The translations under genes and the position numbers were made by a program. A DNA stretch of 64,000 nt from Maratus speciosus (Eukaryota > Arthropoda > Arachnida > Araneae > Salticidae), in the NCBI GenBank assembly GCA_963932465.1, contig OZ010798.1, positions 18,956,981 to 19,020,980 of the forward strand, in the 5' to 3' direction. The notes beneath the pieces are model-generated. The model worked only from the letters and a program-made list of their open reading frames with translations. It made no database searches and was not told the DNA's origin. Of the stretch, positions 1 through 11,600 are shown in pieces; position 1 is the stretch's first letter; every line of letters begins with the position of its first letter.

Positions 1-330
1 ATCTCTATAATAATAGCCTAAGTCATGTGACTATCATCAACAGCTCCAGGCGGAACCCTTCGCTTTTTATATTCTAGGCGGCCATTTTGGTGCTTTAATG
101 TTAGCCAGCCACAGGTGCGGTAAGTCGCCGAATATTATTCTATCCCCATTATTTCATTTATATTATAATAGTCCAAGTCATGTAACTGCCATAAACAACG
201 GGCTGATTCCTTCGCTTTTCATAAGAAAGGTTTCCGTTTTGATTAAAGAATCAAAATTATTTTTTCGAATAAAACTACATAAAAGTTGCCATGATCACAA
301 AGAATTCCTGGCACTTTTATGTTAGCTGGG
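1..330. repeat. Two-copy diverged direct repeat at window start
   Basis: A stretch of about 60 bp near positions 8-71 (key words AAGTCATGTGACT and CCCTTCGCTTTTTAT) recurs near 165-222 as AAGTCATGTAACT and TTCCTTCGCTTTTCAT, a period of about 157 bp. The reading frames across it are short and shared with nothing I recognise. The left edge is cut by the window. Confidence 0.5.
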
Positions 331-1985
331 GGAAAATCTCGCCAATAGCTTTTTTTCTAACTCGCCAGTTAGCATTTTTTTATTTTTCGAGTGGTAAATT
401 AAAACGGTGCTACTCGGTTATCCCATTGACCAAAAATTTGTCGCCAAACTATAAGATTAAATGCCAATAATGGTTGATCGTAAATGTCACATTCACTTGA
501 CTTAAAGGAAGTTACATATGTTCACGCCATCAAGGGATTTTTATTTCGACATTTTATTTGTATTTTTATTAATGTTATACTAATTTATTTGTTCTTTTGT
601 TATTTAAAATAAAAAAATATGTCAATTTGTATAATTTGGCTATTTATATAATTTGGTGAAATTGATCGACGGGAGAAGTAATAACATTAAAACGTTGCTT
701 TGAAGTGGAAATTAAATCTCATGATTTGTTGCATTGTCACATACGCACCGGATTTGGCGTGATTTTTTTTTACGACAATTTGGCGAAAACCTCGTTTTCA
801 AATACCTGTTACATATGTATTTTTAAATTATTTTCTGTTATTTTTAAAATGAAATAACAATGAATAAAAAAATTATTAATAACTATAGAACAAAACAATT
901 TATAACATTTTTTGTAAATGAAAAGAAAATAAATTCAAATAAACATTTATTAATAAATAAGCAACAGCAGCCGGGTTACCATGTGAGGCAAAATAACGCC
1001 ATTTTGGCGGCAATTAGGTGCCCCGGTGCGTATATGACATCTGTGCCTAATATTTTCTTTTCGTTTCGTTTAAAAAAAAGAATGAAGTAAAAGCCATTTA
1101 TTTTAAAGGTTTCAATTTTAAATGAAAGTTTTGTATTAAATAATATGATAATGAAATACAAATTGAATTCTGAATAAAAGTAACATGATGCATTTCTTAG
1201 CATACATTTAAGGGAGGCCAAACTCGTCGCCAAATGAATTTAAAATTACCTTTTCTAAAATATGAAAAAAAATATCTGTTATGATTAAAATTTGAGTTGC
1301 CATCATTAGAAAAAAAGTATTTAAAATTAGAAAAAAATTAATATTTCGAAAACTAATTATAATTTTAAAATTCTACTACCAGTTTTGAGATCTGTGGATC
1401 AATACGGATTTTTGGTGTTAATTTCATCGCAAAGTATTCCATATTTTAGGAGAAATCGCCGTGAAAGTTAATCAGTTGTTTAATCAGTCGTTTCATAGAA
1501 TCGTTACATAAATTCGATTCAATTCGATTCATTAGTATTTTATAGGGTAGATATATTAAGTATATGCTGCTGCAACAAAGAATTTTTTGCGGTATTTTTA
1601 ACAAACAAGCATTAAAACTCCCACTCCACAGACTGCTATTCAAAATCCTGCCAGTAAATACCGCCAGCAGACGAATTTTATCCTCGATCGCAGGTCGCGT
1701 GCATAAGGTCCATTGCGATGCAAAAAGGCATCCCATTCCGGGAAGGTGCTGCTTCAAAAATGGCATTCTAAGATATCTTAAATAACCAATCTGAATAGGG
1801 TATTAAGAGAGTTTCAAAAGTTAGGTAGGTTTCAGATACTTGCTCAAGTCGAAAATTTTAATTCCGGGTCGTCAGTTCCAAAAACCTCCAAATTAAATGA
1901 TTTAACCTTAATCTTACGCGATATAATCGCCCAAACACTTACACTCGCTTTAAAATTTAATTTTGTCCTACGTCAGCTACTCTGA
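331..1985. other. AT-rich interval, no gene seen
   Basis: I see no supported gene here. Short words of the type TCGCCAA/TTGGCG recur around 335-370, 440, 760-790, 1000-1015 and 1225, also seen near 39.88-40.03 kb. Overlapping open frames on both strands at 1446-1785 have no recognisable domain and I treat them as chance. Confidence 0.5.
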
Positions 1986-2178
1986 AACGAGGGTAGCGAA
2001 AAAGACAGGCTACGGTGGTGCATCCCACGTGTCTTTTTTTACAGACCGCTAGAGTGACGTGATGCTCTTTTCACTCGCCTTCGTTGGTGCATTCGAACAT
2101 CACGTGATTCCAGCGGTCTGTAAAAAAAGATACTCGGAATGCACCGCGGTACCCTGTCTTTCTCGTTAGCCTCGCGTT
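1986..2178. repeat. Hairpin element with about 80-bp arms
   Basis: Arm 1986-2064 is complementary to arm 2098-2178, with a 33-base loop. Diagnostic segments are GACAGG...TCTTTTTTTACAGACCGCT on the left and AGCGGTCTGTAAAAAAAGA...CCTGTC on the right. The arms carry scattered mismatches, and the GC content is well above the surroundings. No target duplication was identified. It may be a small foldback MITE; the arms are long for a miRNA precursor. Confidence 0.7.
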
Positions 2179-2829
2179 GAAACCCCGGATGCTTTTTCAG
2201 GAAGGCTCACGGTTTCAGCACCAGCCTTGGCGAGTTGGCGAAAGCGAGAACATTCAGCCAGCTCTAACGCCATTCGTCGTCTTGTGTTTTGTTTTGAACC
2301 GAAATGGCGGAAGACGAACTAGCATATTTTAGAATAACAGTCCTACCTAAGTTAAAGAAATATTTTCAATTATGTGTTCTAAAAAAAAATCTTCTTCGAA
2401 AGAAATTGTATTACGAACTCTTATACTCTGTTTTATAAAAGGCCTTTATTACTTTTGATGATATAGACTAAAATTTTGATTACTTGATCCCCTCCAAAAT
2501 CTACATTTTCATTCAATTGAGTATTATTAATTCAATACTTGTTAAACAAAAACTCATTACCTTCATAAATCTAGATATTTGATTATATATAAAAATGGGT
2601 TTTTGAGGATGATGAATTAATGCAGTTTCAGTGCATTTTGACGTATATAAGCACAGATTTAAAAAAAATACCTGTGGCAGAAAATTACTATAATTTCTGC
2701 GTTGAACTTATATAATTAATTTAACACCAAATCATTCTGCAGAAACAGTACCCAAAGTCGAGTGAAAATAGGCTAAACCAGGAGAAAAAAAACCTATCAC
2801 ACCCCCAACCAGGATGTTTAGAAATTGCC

Positions 2830-3720
2830 TTTTTAATGTGCGATGAAATTCTTAAGGGGAGGTGGGGGAGAAGGAATATTGAGTGACTATCTTTTGTTAC
2901 TTCAAAATAACAAATAAAATCACTAGAGAAATTTTTTAACTATGTATGATAGTGAGGGGCTGTAGATTTAAATAGTTAAATTTATCAATTAATAAATAGA
3001 AAAATAAACCAAAAAATTAAAAACTTGGAATATTTAACTTTTTTTTAATTCTTTTTTTTTGGGGGGGGGGGAGGTGAAAGAAAAATAAACTTTTCTTTTT
3101 TTTCGGGGGGGGGGGGCATAATTTGAATAATGGGTCCTTTACTTATAGTTACTTCAAAGTAATAAATAGGACAGAAAAATTTTAAAAAATGTAAAGAATT
3201 AATAAAAAAATGAAATCTTGTGCACAAAAGGTTAATCCTGATCTTTTTTTTTTTTTAATCTTTCATTCTATTTTTTTCCTTTTCTTTTTTTTATGGTAAA
3301 TTGTTTATTTGTTATTTAAAAATCAACAGATAGAGCAAAACACAATTTTAACTAATCTTTTCTGCAAGGCAACAATGAATTTTAAATGGTCAAAAAACAG
3401 TGTGCTGGAGGAGAGGGTGCGGGGGGGGGGGGGGGAGAAGAGAAAATTCGAAATGGGAGGTTGCCTCAGACGATTGATCATTATTTTATTGCCACTTCAA
3501 CTTAATAAATATTGCAATATGTGTGCAGAATGACGAAAAATGGAGTGTGTGTGTGTAGGGGGGGGGGGGGATTTCATATCCGAGAGAATTTAGATGATTT
3601 ATTCAAATATGAAGAATGATTATTTTAAAATAACAAATAAAACAACTAGGATGAAATAATATTTAAAAATGTGGCAAAAATTTTAAAATAAAAAACTGAA
3701 GAATTTGAAAGATTTTTAAT
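2830..3720. repeat. Diverged tandem repeats, each headed by a poly-G tract
   Basis: About four units of some 130-360 bp begin with a G-rich block (near 2855, 3060 and 3105, 3420, 3555). Each is followed by a related AT-rich segment with the words TACTTCAAA(A/G)TAA, AATAAA(A)CAACTAG and AAAATTTTAAAATA. The G tracts reach about 10-15 bases. Short frames across it are low-complexity artefacts. Confidence 0.6.
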
Positions 3721-4790
3721 TTTGTGCACTAGGGGCAGACCAATGTTTTTTTCAAAAAAACTCAAATAATGATAAAGATTTAACAGCATTAAAAAGTAAT
3801 AGCAATTGATTTAATAGCATGCATCAACTTGATATTATTTTAACTGATTGATTTAATTGCAGGATACAGCTAAATAATTTATGATATATCGTTCAATCTA
3901 ATTATTGGTTTTAGTTTCAACTTCCTATTAACGTCTAATCGCAATTAAATTAAGAACAATTAATTTTTAATGAAGTATTTCAGTGAAAATATGTTTTATT
4001 AATGCAATCAACACGTCACACAATTATGCCGCTTAATTTAAAAAAAACTAAATTAATTCAGTAGTAATGCTAATAAAACTAAGTTCAATTGTGTCATAAA
4101 AACATGATCAATAGAATTATCATGGAAGACGGTAGTATTCCGAGTGACGCAGCCTTAAGCCTAAAATTGTATCGTATCGTATCGTATCGTATCATAGAAT
4201 TCGTAAATGGCGGAACTCATATATACAGCTAACTCGACATCAAAGAAAACGCGAAAAGCCGTTTTTTAATAACTCAGCAGATATATGTCTTATTGTTCTG
4301 AATTTTCTAGAACAGTCTTATATCTGCAGTCTAATCGTATACTGAAATTTTTACATTTCTACGTGCAGTATATTTTGAGATCTAAATAGCCATTTTTAAA
4401 GTGAAAACGTTGGTATGATATCGAGGAAGTTCCTAATTTGAAAATCTCGAAAACGGTTCTAACGATTATTTTTAAATTGATACATAATATAAATGTGATT
4501 AAGGCGAGGTGAATAACACTTTTCTTTTTTCTGGGAAAACTCTCGTTCGTTAAATAATTCGATTTTTTTTTCTCTCGAAAATGACACGGGCGATTTTTTA
4601 AAAATCAAATGAATATGTTTCAGATGAACCAAATAACAATTTACTTGTTTCCAGCAAGACTCGTGTTCGTTTTATAATGCGCATGAAAAATCGGACTATA
4701 TTTCTTCGCCATTCTATGGAAATTTCACCGAAAATGCATGACACTGTATTCATACACATGCTTTCTTTTTAACCACTTTTGGGGAGAAAA
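3721..4790. other. AT-rich interval with a short pentamer array
   Basis: No gene is seen. A short microsatellite of about five TATCG units lies at about 4167-4192. The rest is AT-rich and I find no element ends. Confidence 0.5.
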
Positions 4791-4800
4791 TTTTGTCTTC

Positions 4801-4907
4801 CCATTGGCTGAGTGGTTAAGGGCCATCGTCTACTGATCTTAAGATAGGCAGTTCGATACTCTCTGATACGTATTTTCACATTTGAATGTGTTTTTTTTTT
4901 TTTTTTT
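4801..4907 (+). repeat. tRNA-derived sequence (SINE head or tRNA pseudogene)
   Basis: Positions 4804-4820 read TTGGCTGAGTGGTTAAG, matching a pol III A box and the D arm of class II (Leu/Ser-like) tRNAs. About 35 bases later CAGTTCGATACTC resembles a degraded B box. A run of about 17 Ts follows at about 4891-4907, as expected of a pol III terminator. I could not pair a full acceptor or T stem, so an intact tRNA is unlikely. A tRNA-derived SINE or decayed tRNA fits best. Confidence 0.5.
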
Positions 4908-5940
4908 AGTCTGCTAGTTGACCATTATTCTCAGTTCCTTTGTAATTTTTTAATTGCTATTAAATTAAATAAAATTACAATTATAATGACGCCAATTTGA
5001 TGATGATTATTTCTTGGCAATTTTTCAACAATAAAAATATTACCATAAATTTTATAAATATATTTAATTTCAATCACTTTACAAAAAATATACATTAATA
5101 ATTATTATTTGAATATAAATCACACGATCAGAAACATAAAAAAATAATTCATTTCAGCTCTTCTTTTTATAATATCATTTTTATTATTATGACGGTCAAT
5201 CAATATATAATCACTGACATCCATAATATTATTATTATTATAATTATTATTTTCCTTGCATAAAAACTATTGTGATGTAATAATTCTTTTATAATAAATA
5301 ATTTAGTTGAAATGTTTTATTTATAAATATCAATGAAGTTTGATAACCCCGAGACAATTGTTTTTATTTAACTTTGCAATATTTACAGTTTACATAATAA
5401 GCATATCAGAATTCTGGTGTCACCATCTTTTGACGCAATTGCGTACTACATTTTGTCTCTTATTCGGAAAAAAAAACTAATGCTCTTCGCCGTTTTGAAA
5501 GAATCTCTTGTGACTAGAGGTCTATTTCGCAAATATTAAGAAAATTACTGCATACAAAAATATTAAAATGGGTAGTATTATAGAGAAATGTTTCATAAAA
5601 ACGTTGAAGTAGACAGTTTTTAAATCGAAGAATTATTTTAAGAGATATTTAATGTTAAATCTGGATAAAATTGTCTCAATAAAAAAGTCTCATAGGAAAA
5701 AAAATATACATGGGAATTTAATCATTTTCATTCAATTTAATCATTCAATAGAAACTAGAAGTTTGCAGAGTGCATTTATTATTTTTAACTTGCCTAATTT
5801 TTTGACGGTTTCTTTCAATTTTAAATTAAAATTTTCAGAATTTCCAGAGATATTTTTTACATATTTTAGAAAAGGTTATTTTAAATTGCTGCCAATTGTT
5901 AAAACAACGCAAAGAATAATATATCCTTTAAATTAAAAAT
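4908..5940. other. AT-rich interval, nothing recognised
   Basis: Very AT-rich with many ATT/TAA words. A 94-codon open frame at 5652-5936 has no recognisable domain and the composition expected of chance ORFs in such DNA. Confidence 0.5.
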
Positions 5941-6270
5941 TTATTCACACGTGACTATTATAAACAGAAAAAAAACCTTTTAAATTAGAATTAAATGATA
6001 ACGTGTTAAAAGCAGGAAAATATTAAACATTACGTCATAAAAATTGTTTTTACACATGCTTACTTAAAATGAAAGAAAATTATAAAATAATCAATTATTT
6101 TCAAATTAGAATTAAGTGATTACGCATTAAAAGCAGGAAAACATTGAAAATTACGTCATAAAAATTATATTTACACGTGAATATTAAAAGAAAAAGAAAA
6201 TTTTTAAATAATAAATTCATTGATATGTGTTAAAAGTTGTAAATGGAGGAAATTACGTCATATTGGCCAA
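5940..6270. repeat. Tandem repeat of about 120-bp units
   Basis: The words AAATTAGAATTAA(A/G)TGAT, GTTAAAAGCAGGAAAA, ATTACGTCATAAAAATT and TTTACAC(A/G)TG recur in order near 5975-6060 and 6100-6180. A third, more diverged unit lies near 6225-6262 (TGTTAAAAGTTG, AAATTACGTCAT). The open frames here are non-coding by appearance. Confidence 0.65.
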
Positions 6271-6729
6271 AGTGGCCAAAACAGTTTGCAAAACATATTG
6301 CAAAACAGTTTAAATTAAAAAATATATTTATATGAGAGATTTATTTCAAATTTCGAGATGATATTTTTAACTATAGTTGCCAATTTTAAGGTAGCGCAAA
6401 TAATAATATTATCTTTCTAATAATAAAAATATTTTCAGTTGAATGTTACAAAGAGAAAGGAAAGTTTGGTGAAAATTATGTCAGATTTAAAACGTTATAT
6501 TTAAAATCTCTTATTTAAAATCATTTTCTTATAGCGCTGTTAAAAAATACCATAAAGCAAAGACTCTGTTGACTTAGTTCCTTTTATATTTGGTAATTTT
6601 CAAATGTTTAACTAATCTTATTTAATCAAGCACGGAAACAGCAACTAACATCAGCTGATTCGGTCTTGAAATCCCTCAGTAAAAGGGAAACCCGTTTACA
6701 GTAAGATCGCCATTGATTTTTTAATTATA

Positions 6730-7215
6730 CAGAGCAGCCTCGATTATCCGAGCTAATTGGGACAGTTAGTAAATCGGAATCGGAAATCTCGGTTAATAGA
6801 AACTGTGTGTAAAAACTCGCCGTGCTTGCGAATTTAACATCTCTTTTAAAAAAATATATAGAACGTTTTTTAAATAATAAAAATAAATATATGTAAAGTT
6901 CTGTTTCACAGCTTAACAAATTTAAAAAGAAAATCAACTACCAGTAGTAAATTTTAAAATGCAAATTGAAAAATTTACGAAAGTTCACACAGCCACTGGA
7001 AACAAAGCATTGTTCGCTATTGACTTCTCAGGGTCCAATGTTTCTTTGGAGTTGAGTGCTTTTGGGGGCAGAAGGGACTGTATAGCACGGACAGTGAGCT
7101 AAAGAGTGTGGTTATTTTTAGGGTTCATTCAAAAGGGAAAAAAAATCAGACTTTGTTATCGGCTCGGTTAACAGAAACCTCGATTAATCGAAGCTCGGTT
7201 AATCCAGGTTCTACT
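6730..7215. mobile_element. TA-flanked pogo/Tigger-like MITE (degraded)
   Basis: The left end reads CAGAGCAGCCTCGATTATCC after TA. The right end read in reverse is AGTAGAACCTGGATTAACCG next to TA. Subterminal repeats of CTCGGTTAA/GATTAATCG type occur near 6788-6800 and 7160-7205. No transposase is present. TIRs of this kind (a 'CAGTAGAACCTCGATTATCC'-like motif) are typical of Tigger/pogo-related elements. The exact right terminus is uncertain by a few bases. Confidence 0.6.
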
Positions 7216-8345
7216 ATAATTCAATCTTCCGTAATCTTTTTAAAGCAGATCAAATTAATGGACTTTAGCACAAAGTCACATAGCTGATAACTGCCATGCT
7301 TGTTGGCCACCTTTTTTTCAAAAAGTTTGCTTCACCTTATTCAATTAATGAGATATCTCCGATAAAAAAAGTCACATTTTCCCGTTCTAAAATACTGGTA
7401 TCCAAAAATCGTAGCATGTAACTGACACTACAAGTACTCATGGAACTAGACTATTTTAAGTCTGATTTTTATTATAGACTATATAAAATTACTAAAAATA
7501 TATATTATGATAGGAACTAGCGGGCTTCGTCCGCTATTTACGTTACGGATATAAAAATCATGTTTTTTTTTAGGGAAAAAGAAATAAAAACCTATTTGAC
7601 GATAGCTTTATAAAGACACATTTTGTATTTGTTATATTTCCGGGGATGAGGAGGGGGGGGGACTATTTTGATTAAATATCGCAATTAGTCTACATGGCAG
7701 ATATAATTATGATAGACAATAGCGGGCTTCGCCCCTCTATGGCGCCTTATGGGTCCAGCTTCCATAACTCAGAAACTATCTTTCGGACATCAATGCAACA
7801 GATTCCAAACGTTATAATTAACTTAATAATCACCCTATATAGCATTAAAGTAAATTTATGAGTACTGCATACTATTTTTTTATCGTAATTTCTGAAGAGA
7901 AAAAATTATTTCGGTTCCATTCTTAGGTACTGGTCTGAAAAATTTTGAAAAAGTGGGGAAGGAGGGGACATGAGACTGCTGTTTGTCAAACAACACAACG
8001 GGGTCTGGCTTATTCAACTTGGTTTTTGATGACTTCAATTGGAAGGTGGTTTGTTTAAAAGAGTGCGTTCCCTGTCCCATGAAAATTGGAACTATTGGTG
8101 TACCATCTATGTAAGGATTTATTAATTATAAATTAACATTTTGGATTTATTAATTTAAGGATAAAGTGTTTTAAAGGAATATCAAATGAAACCCTCTGTG
8201 CGATCTGCGATTATACTTACCAAGTTGTTTTTATATACAAACTGCTATAAGGAAAATTGTAATAAAATGGTAAAAATTAAATCTGCATTAAATTCCATAA
8301 GTATCTTTTTTTTAATCATTTTATCACTAACCTCAAAAAAGTAAT
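7216..8345. other. AT-rich interval with repeated AGCGGGCTTCG motif
   Basis: TAGCGGGCTTCGTCCGCTAT (about 7520) and ATAGCGGGCTTCGCCCCTCT (about 7722) are two copies about 200 bp apart, each preceded by TATGATAG(G/A). A related inverted word, GCGTAGCGGGCGAAGGATTC, lies at 62311. Such words are common in dispersed arthropod repeats, but I cannot assign a family. A 66-codon minus frame at 7880-8080 has no recognisable domain. Confidence 0.45.
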
Positions 8346-8349
8346 GATA

Positions 8350-9485
8350 TCAATGCAAAAACCCTTGACGGGTTAAAAGTTTCTGACGCAGCACTTTATC
8401 TTATGCTCTAAGAATTTTAAATATGGAACTTAAAAATACTGATATCAAATTTTGAGTGACGTTATGCTATTTCTTAAAAAATATATTTGTATTTATTTCA
8501 TCATTTTATTTTTGTTTTATTTATAATCGTATGTGCAAAAGTTATGTTCAACATGAAAAGCTGCATAAAATTTTATTCGCTGTTGCTTTATCATTTACAT
8601 CTCTCATAAATTCAAAATATGAGTTTTAAAAGATATGATATAAAATTTAAGTGACGCCTTGATGTGACTTTAAAAGGTTTGTTTTAAAATTCAATTTAAA
8701 TTATTTTTGACTTGGTTAAAATATTTTTTTACCTTCTACACAATACTTTTAATTTTCCAATTCACTGTTAAATATATCACTTTCATTGAATCTATACTAT
8801 GCATTGAAATGTATTTATTTCAATAAATTGATTTATCTTTTGTGTCACGCTATTCAAAATTGTGAGTAAGATTTATGTAAATGGTTTATTTGCGTCAAAC
8901 TATCCTTTTTCATACATTTCATGTAGTTTGGACACAATGACGCAAAGAAACCATTTACATAAATCTTACTCACAATTTTGAATAGCGTGACACAAAAGAT
9001 AAATCAATTTATTGAAATAAATACATTTCAATGCATAGTATAGATTCAATGAAAGTGATATATTTAACAGTGAATTGCAAAATTAAAAGTATTGTGTAGA
9101 TGTAAAAAAATATTTTAACCAAGTCAAAAATAATTTAAATTGAATTTTTTAAAACAAACCTTTTAAAGTCACATCAAGGCGTCACTTAAATTTTATATCA
9201 TATCTTTTAAAACTCATATTTTGAATTTATGAGAGATGTAAATGATAAAGCAACAGCGAATAAAATTTTATGCAGCTTTTCATGTTGAACATAACTTTTG
9301 CACATGCGATTATAAATAAAATAAAAATAAAATGATGAAATAAAAACAAATATATTTTTTAAGAAATAGCATAACGTCACTCAAAATTTATATCAGTATT
9401 TTTAAGTTCCATATTTAAAATTCTTAGAGCATAAGATAAAGTGCTGCGTCAGAAACTTTTAACCCGTCAAGGGTTTTTGCATTGA
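8350..9485. mobile_element. 1.1-kb foldback element with near-perfect arms
   Basis: Two arms of about 550 bp (roughly 8347-8897 and 8938-9488) are almost perfectly complementary around a 40-base spacer centred at 8917/8918. The ends read TCAATGCAAAAACCCTTGAC on the left and GTCAAGGGTTTTTGCATTGA on the right, each bordered by TA. The few mismatches suggest recent origin or arm-to-arm gene conversion. There is no coding capacity. A TA-inserting (Tc1/mariner-type) non-autonomous foldback is the simplest reading, though a two-base duplication is weak evidence of superfamily. Confidence 0.85.
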
Positions 9486-9488
9486 TAT

Positions 9489-10565
9489 TTATTACAAAAA
9501 AATCTTTACGTCTGTTTTTATTTTTCCTAAAAAATAAAATGCGTTCTCAATTTCTTCGAACATAGCGAATTAATGAATTAAATGAATATTATTGAACTGA
9601 AAAACATAACTTATGTTTGAATTATATATATTGTGCAATTAAAAGCATTTTAATGCGAAAAAGCTCTCCGTTTTAAAAGCAGAAAGCTCTCAGCAAAGGA
9701 ATGGGGTTGCTGTTCGTTACGCATAAGACGTCAGGAACAAGAAAGGGTGCGTAGAATGGGAATTCATCCCCGCGCCAACCATTACTCTGGTGATAAAGTG
9801 CTCAAAACGTGAGCTTCTTGAAAAAGCACCCCGGATACTATTTCATTTTAATAGTCCGCAATGAAAGTCAATAAATTTTTGGCTAAAAATCACAAATTTA
9901 TTTTAGTAATAAACAGTATTGGAATGAATAAATTTATAATTCTCAAATGGATTTTAATTTGCAAAATGTGTCGGAGTAATTATATTTTAATGCTTTAAAT
10001 AGAGTTTTGCCTCTCACAGAATGTGTATAATCCTAATTTCACACCATTAATTCTGATCAGTAATTTTATCTTTATTTAAGAACGAAATTTCTAATAATTT
10101 TCGGCAGTTAAATAAGACGATGATTGCTATTCTAAAATAGCAGTACAAAAAAGTAAGGGAAATACGCATCTTCTATTACCTATCTTTTATTTACCGACAA
10201 TAATTTTATTTGGCAATGTTTCTAACGAGAAAGATATATTTTATTACATTTTTGAATAGTGTGAGCATAATATAAATACATATATATATACCGGGTGTTC
10301 CAAAAATGACTGATGGATTTTAAAATTCCATAACTTGCAAACGGTGACTGATATTAAAAAAATTCTTGCAGGAGCGTTATGTAAGATGTCAGAAGTTTTT
10401 ATGCTACGAATCTCAGTTTTAGTTACAAATAGCATCGATAGATGGCGCTGCAAGCAATAACCGCTCAATCCAGGCTCGATTTTCTGGCCTCTCTCTTCTT
10501 TCATGCAAAAAAAAAAAAAAAAAAAAGCAGATTAAAATGTATTCAATGGATCCCGAAGTACCAAA
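9489..10565. other. Interval with unassigned repeat-like segments
   Basis: No gene. CCGGGTGTTCC at about 10291 opens a less AT-rich stretch (10290-10500) of a type I associate with dispersed arthropod repeats. It ends near an A-run at 10507-10526. The family is not identified. An 86-codon minus frame (10244-10504) is probably non-coding. Confidence 0.4.
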
Positions 10566-10867
10566 AAACGGGTCTCGACTGAGCGCCTATTGCTCTCAGA
10601 CACAGTTTCCAATCGAATGTCTGTTTTTGCGTCTCTCCCCGATAAATTAGCGAATGAAATTCATGGGGTGCATCTGCGCATAATGCTTCCAATACATGGC
10701 GTTCAATTAAACGACTGAAAAAACATAAAAGTTTTATTCTACTCATACCAGTATAATTAAACAATTATGATTTATTTATTTTAAATGCAACTTTTATCAA
10801 CAACTCCCAGGCTTCTTGATTTCAAAAAGCGAGTGAGCGCCTTCACCGGTATTAAGTTCTCCTCGCT
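10566..10867 (-). repeat. Dispersed repeat bounded by 40-bp motif 'M'
   Basis: On the minus strand, 10867-10829 reads GCGAGGAGAACTTAATACC followed by GGCGCTCACTCGC, a motif (called M here) that recurs at 20275, 24784 and 46631. A diverged M (AATAGGCGCTCAGTCGAG) lies at 10574-10600. The intervening sequence (TTTAATTATACTGGTATGAG and on) matches 24875-24930 and part of 14700-14850. Not classified. Confidence 0.55.
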
Positions 10868-11024
10868 ACATTTATTTCACACTATGTTAAACACAACTAT
10901 TGACTCTCGAGGCGAAGCTTATTTCTCAACGAGGGCAAAGCCTTGGGAATCTTTGTGAATTTCCATATTGGGGATATAACGATAATTTTAGCGTGTATAA
11001 AATCATTTATTGCATTTAAATTAA

Positions 11025-11411
11025 CCCCTTGGGGATGAGCGACCGGTATGCGTGTAGCGTAAGGTGCTCAGAATCAGTGATTATTCTCACCAGTAAATTT
11101 TTATTGTAAATTTTGCCTTTTTAAATCCCAGTGCTCCCAAATGGTCCCCCAACTGAATACCAATAAATTTTAACAGAAAATTTTATGGTAGGTTTGTGCT
11201 AGAATTAACTTTCAAAGGTAATTCCGGGGCGGTTTGTAAGAAAAATCTAAAAAGAAAATTTTTCTGGAAACATATTGGTATTCATTTGGCGGACCATTTG
11301 GGACCCCTGTAATCCGATCATTTTCCCGATTGAATGAGGCAAAAAGTTCTTCTTTTAAAAACCGGTGATGAAAGATTAAAAATTCTGTAAAAGACGCTCG
11401 TCCCGAAGGCG
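11025..11411. mobile_element. TTAA-flanked piggyBac-type MITE
   Basis: TTAA at 11021-11024 and 11412-11415 borders imperfect TIRs CCCCTTGGGGATGAGCG and, reversed from the right, CGCCTTCGGGACGAGCG. A short palindrome ACCGGT sits 17 bp inside the left end. There is no coding capacity. The length is larger than its roughly 200-bp relatives because it contains the inverted-repeat sequence described separately. Confidence 0.75.
11129..11309. mobile_element. Inverted-repeat sequence nested in the TTAA MITE
   Basis: The left arm CAGTGCTCCCAAATGGTCCC and the right arm read in reverse, CAGGGGTCCCAAATGGTCCG, continue together through GAATACCAATA. CAG...CTG ends and a size of about 180 bp suggest a hAT-type MITE. 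I found no convincing 8-bp target duplication, so the class is uncertain. Confidence 0.5.
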
Positions 11412-11444
11412 TTAATCTTTAACCAAATATTACTTATTGACTCC

Positions 11445-11600
11445 TGCGACCATTTCCCATGTAATGTTTATCGTTGTTTGGGAGAAATAAGAATACGAGT
11501 TGAAGGTATTAATTCTTTTATTCTTCACAATGGCTCTTTCTTATAAAATTATATTTTTAATATTGTTATATAAATAATATTCAAATGTAAAGCATAGCTT
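11445..11600 (+). repeat. Dispersed repeat fragment, inverted copy at 30720-30880
   Basis: CATGTAATGTTTATCGTTGT and GAGTTGAAGGTATTA at 11458-11512, followed by CACAATGGCTCTTTC and AAATTATATTTTTAATA, match the reverse complement of 30880-30720 in the same order. Unclassified. Confidence 0.6.

Noticed and set aside
1446..1785. Overlapping 106- and 73-codon open frames on opposite strands as a possible host exon
   Set aside because: No recognisable domain, no splice-site logic, and both strands are equally open; no reason to prefer either.
4167..4192. TATCG pentamer array as a telomeric repeat
   Set aside because: Only about five units, and the sequence is not the arthropod TTAGG telomere repeat.
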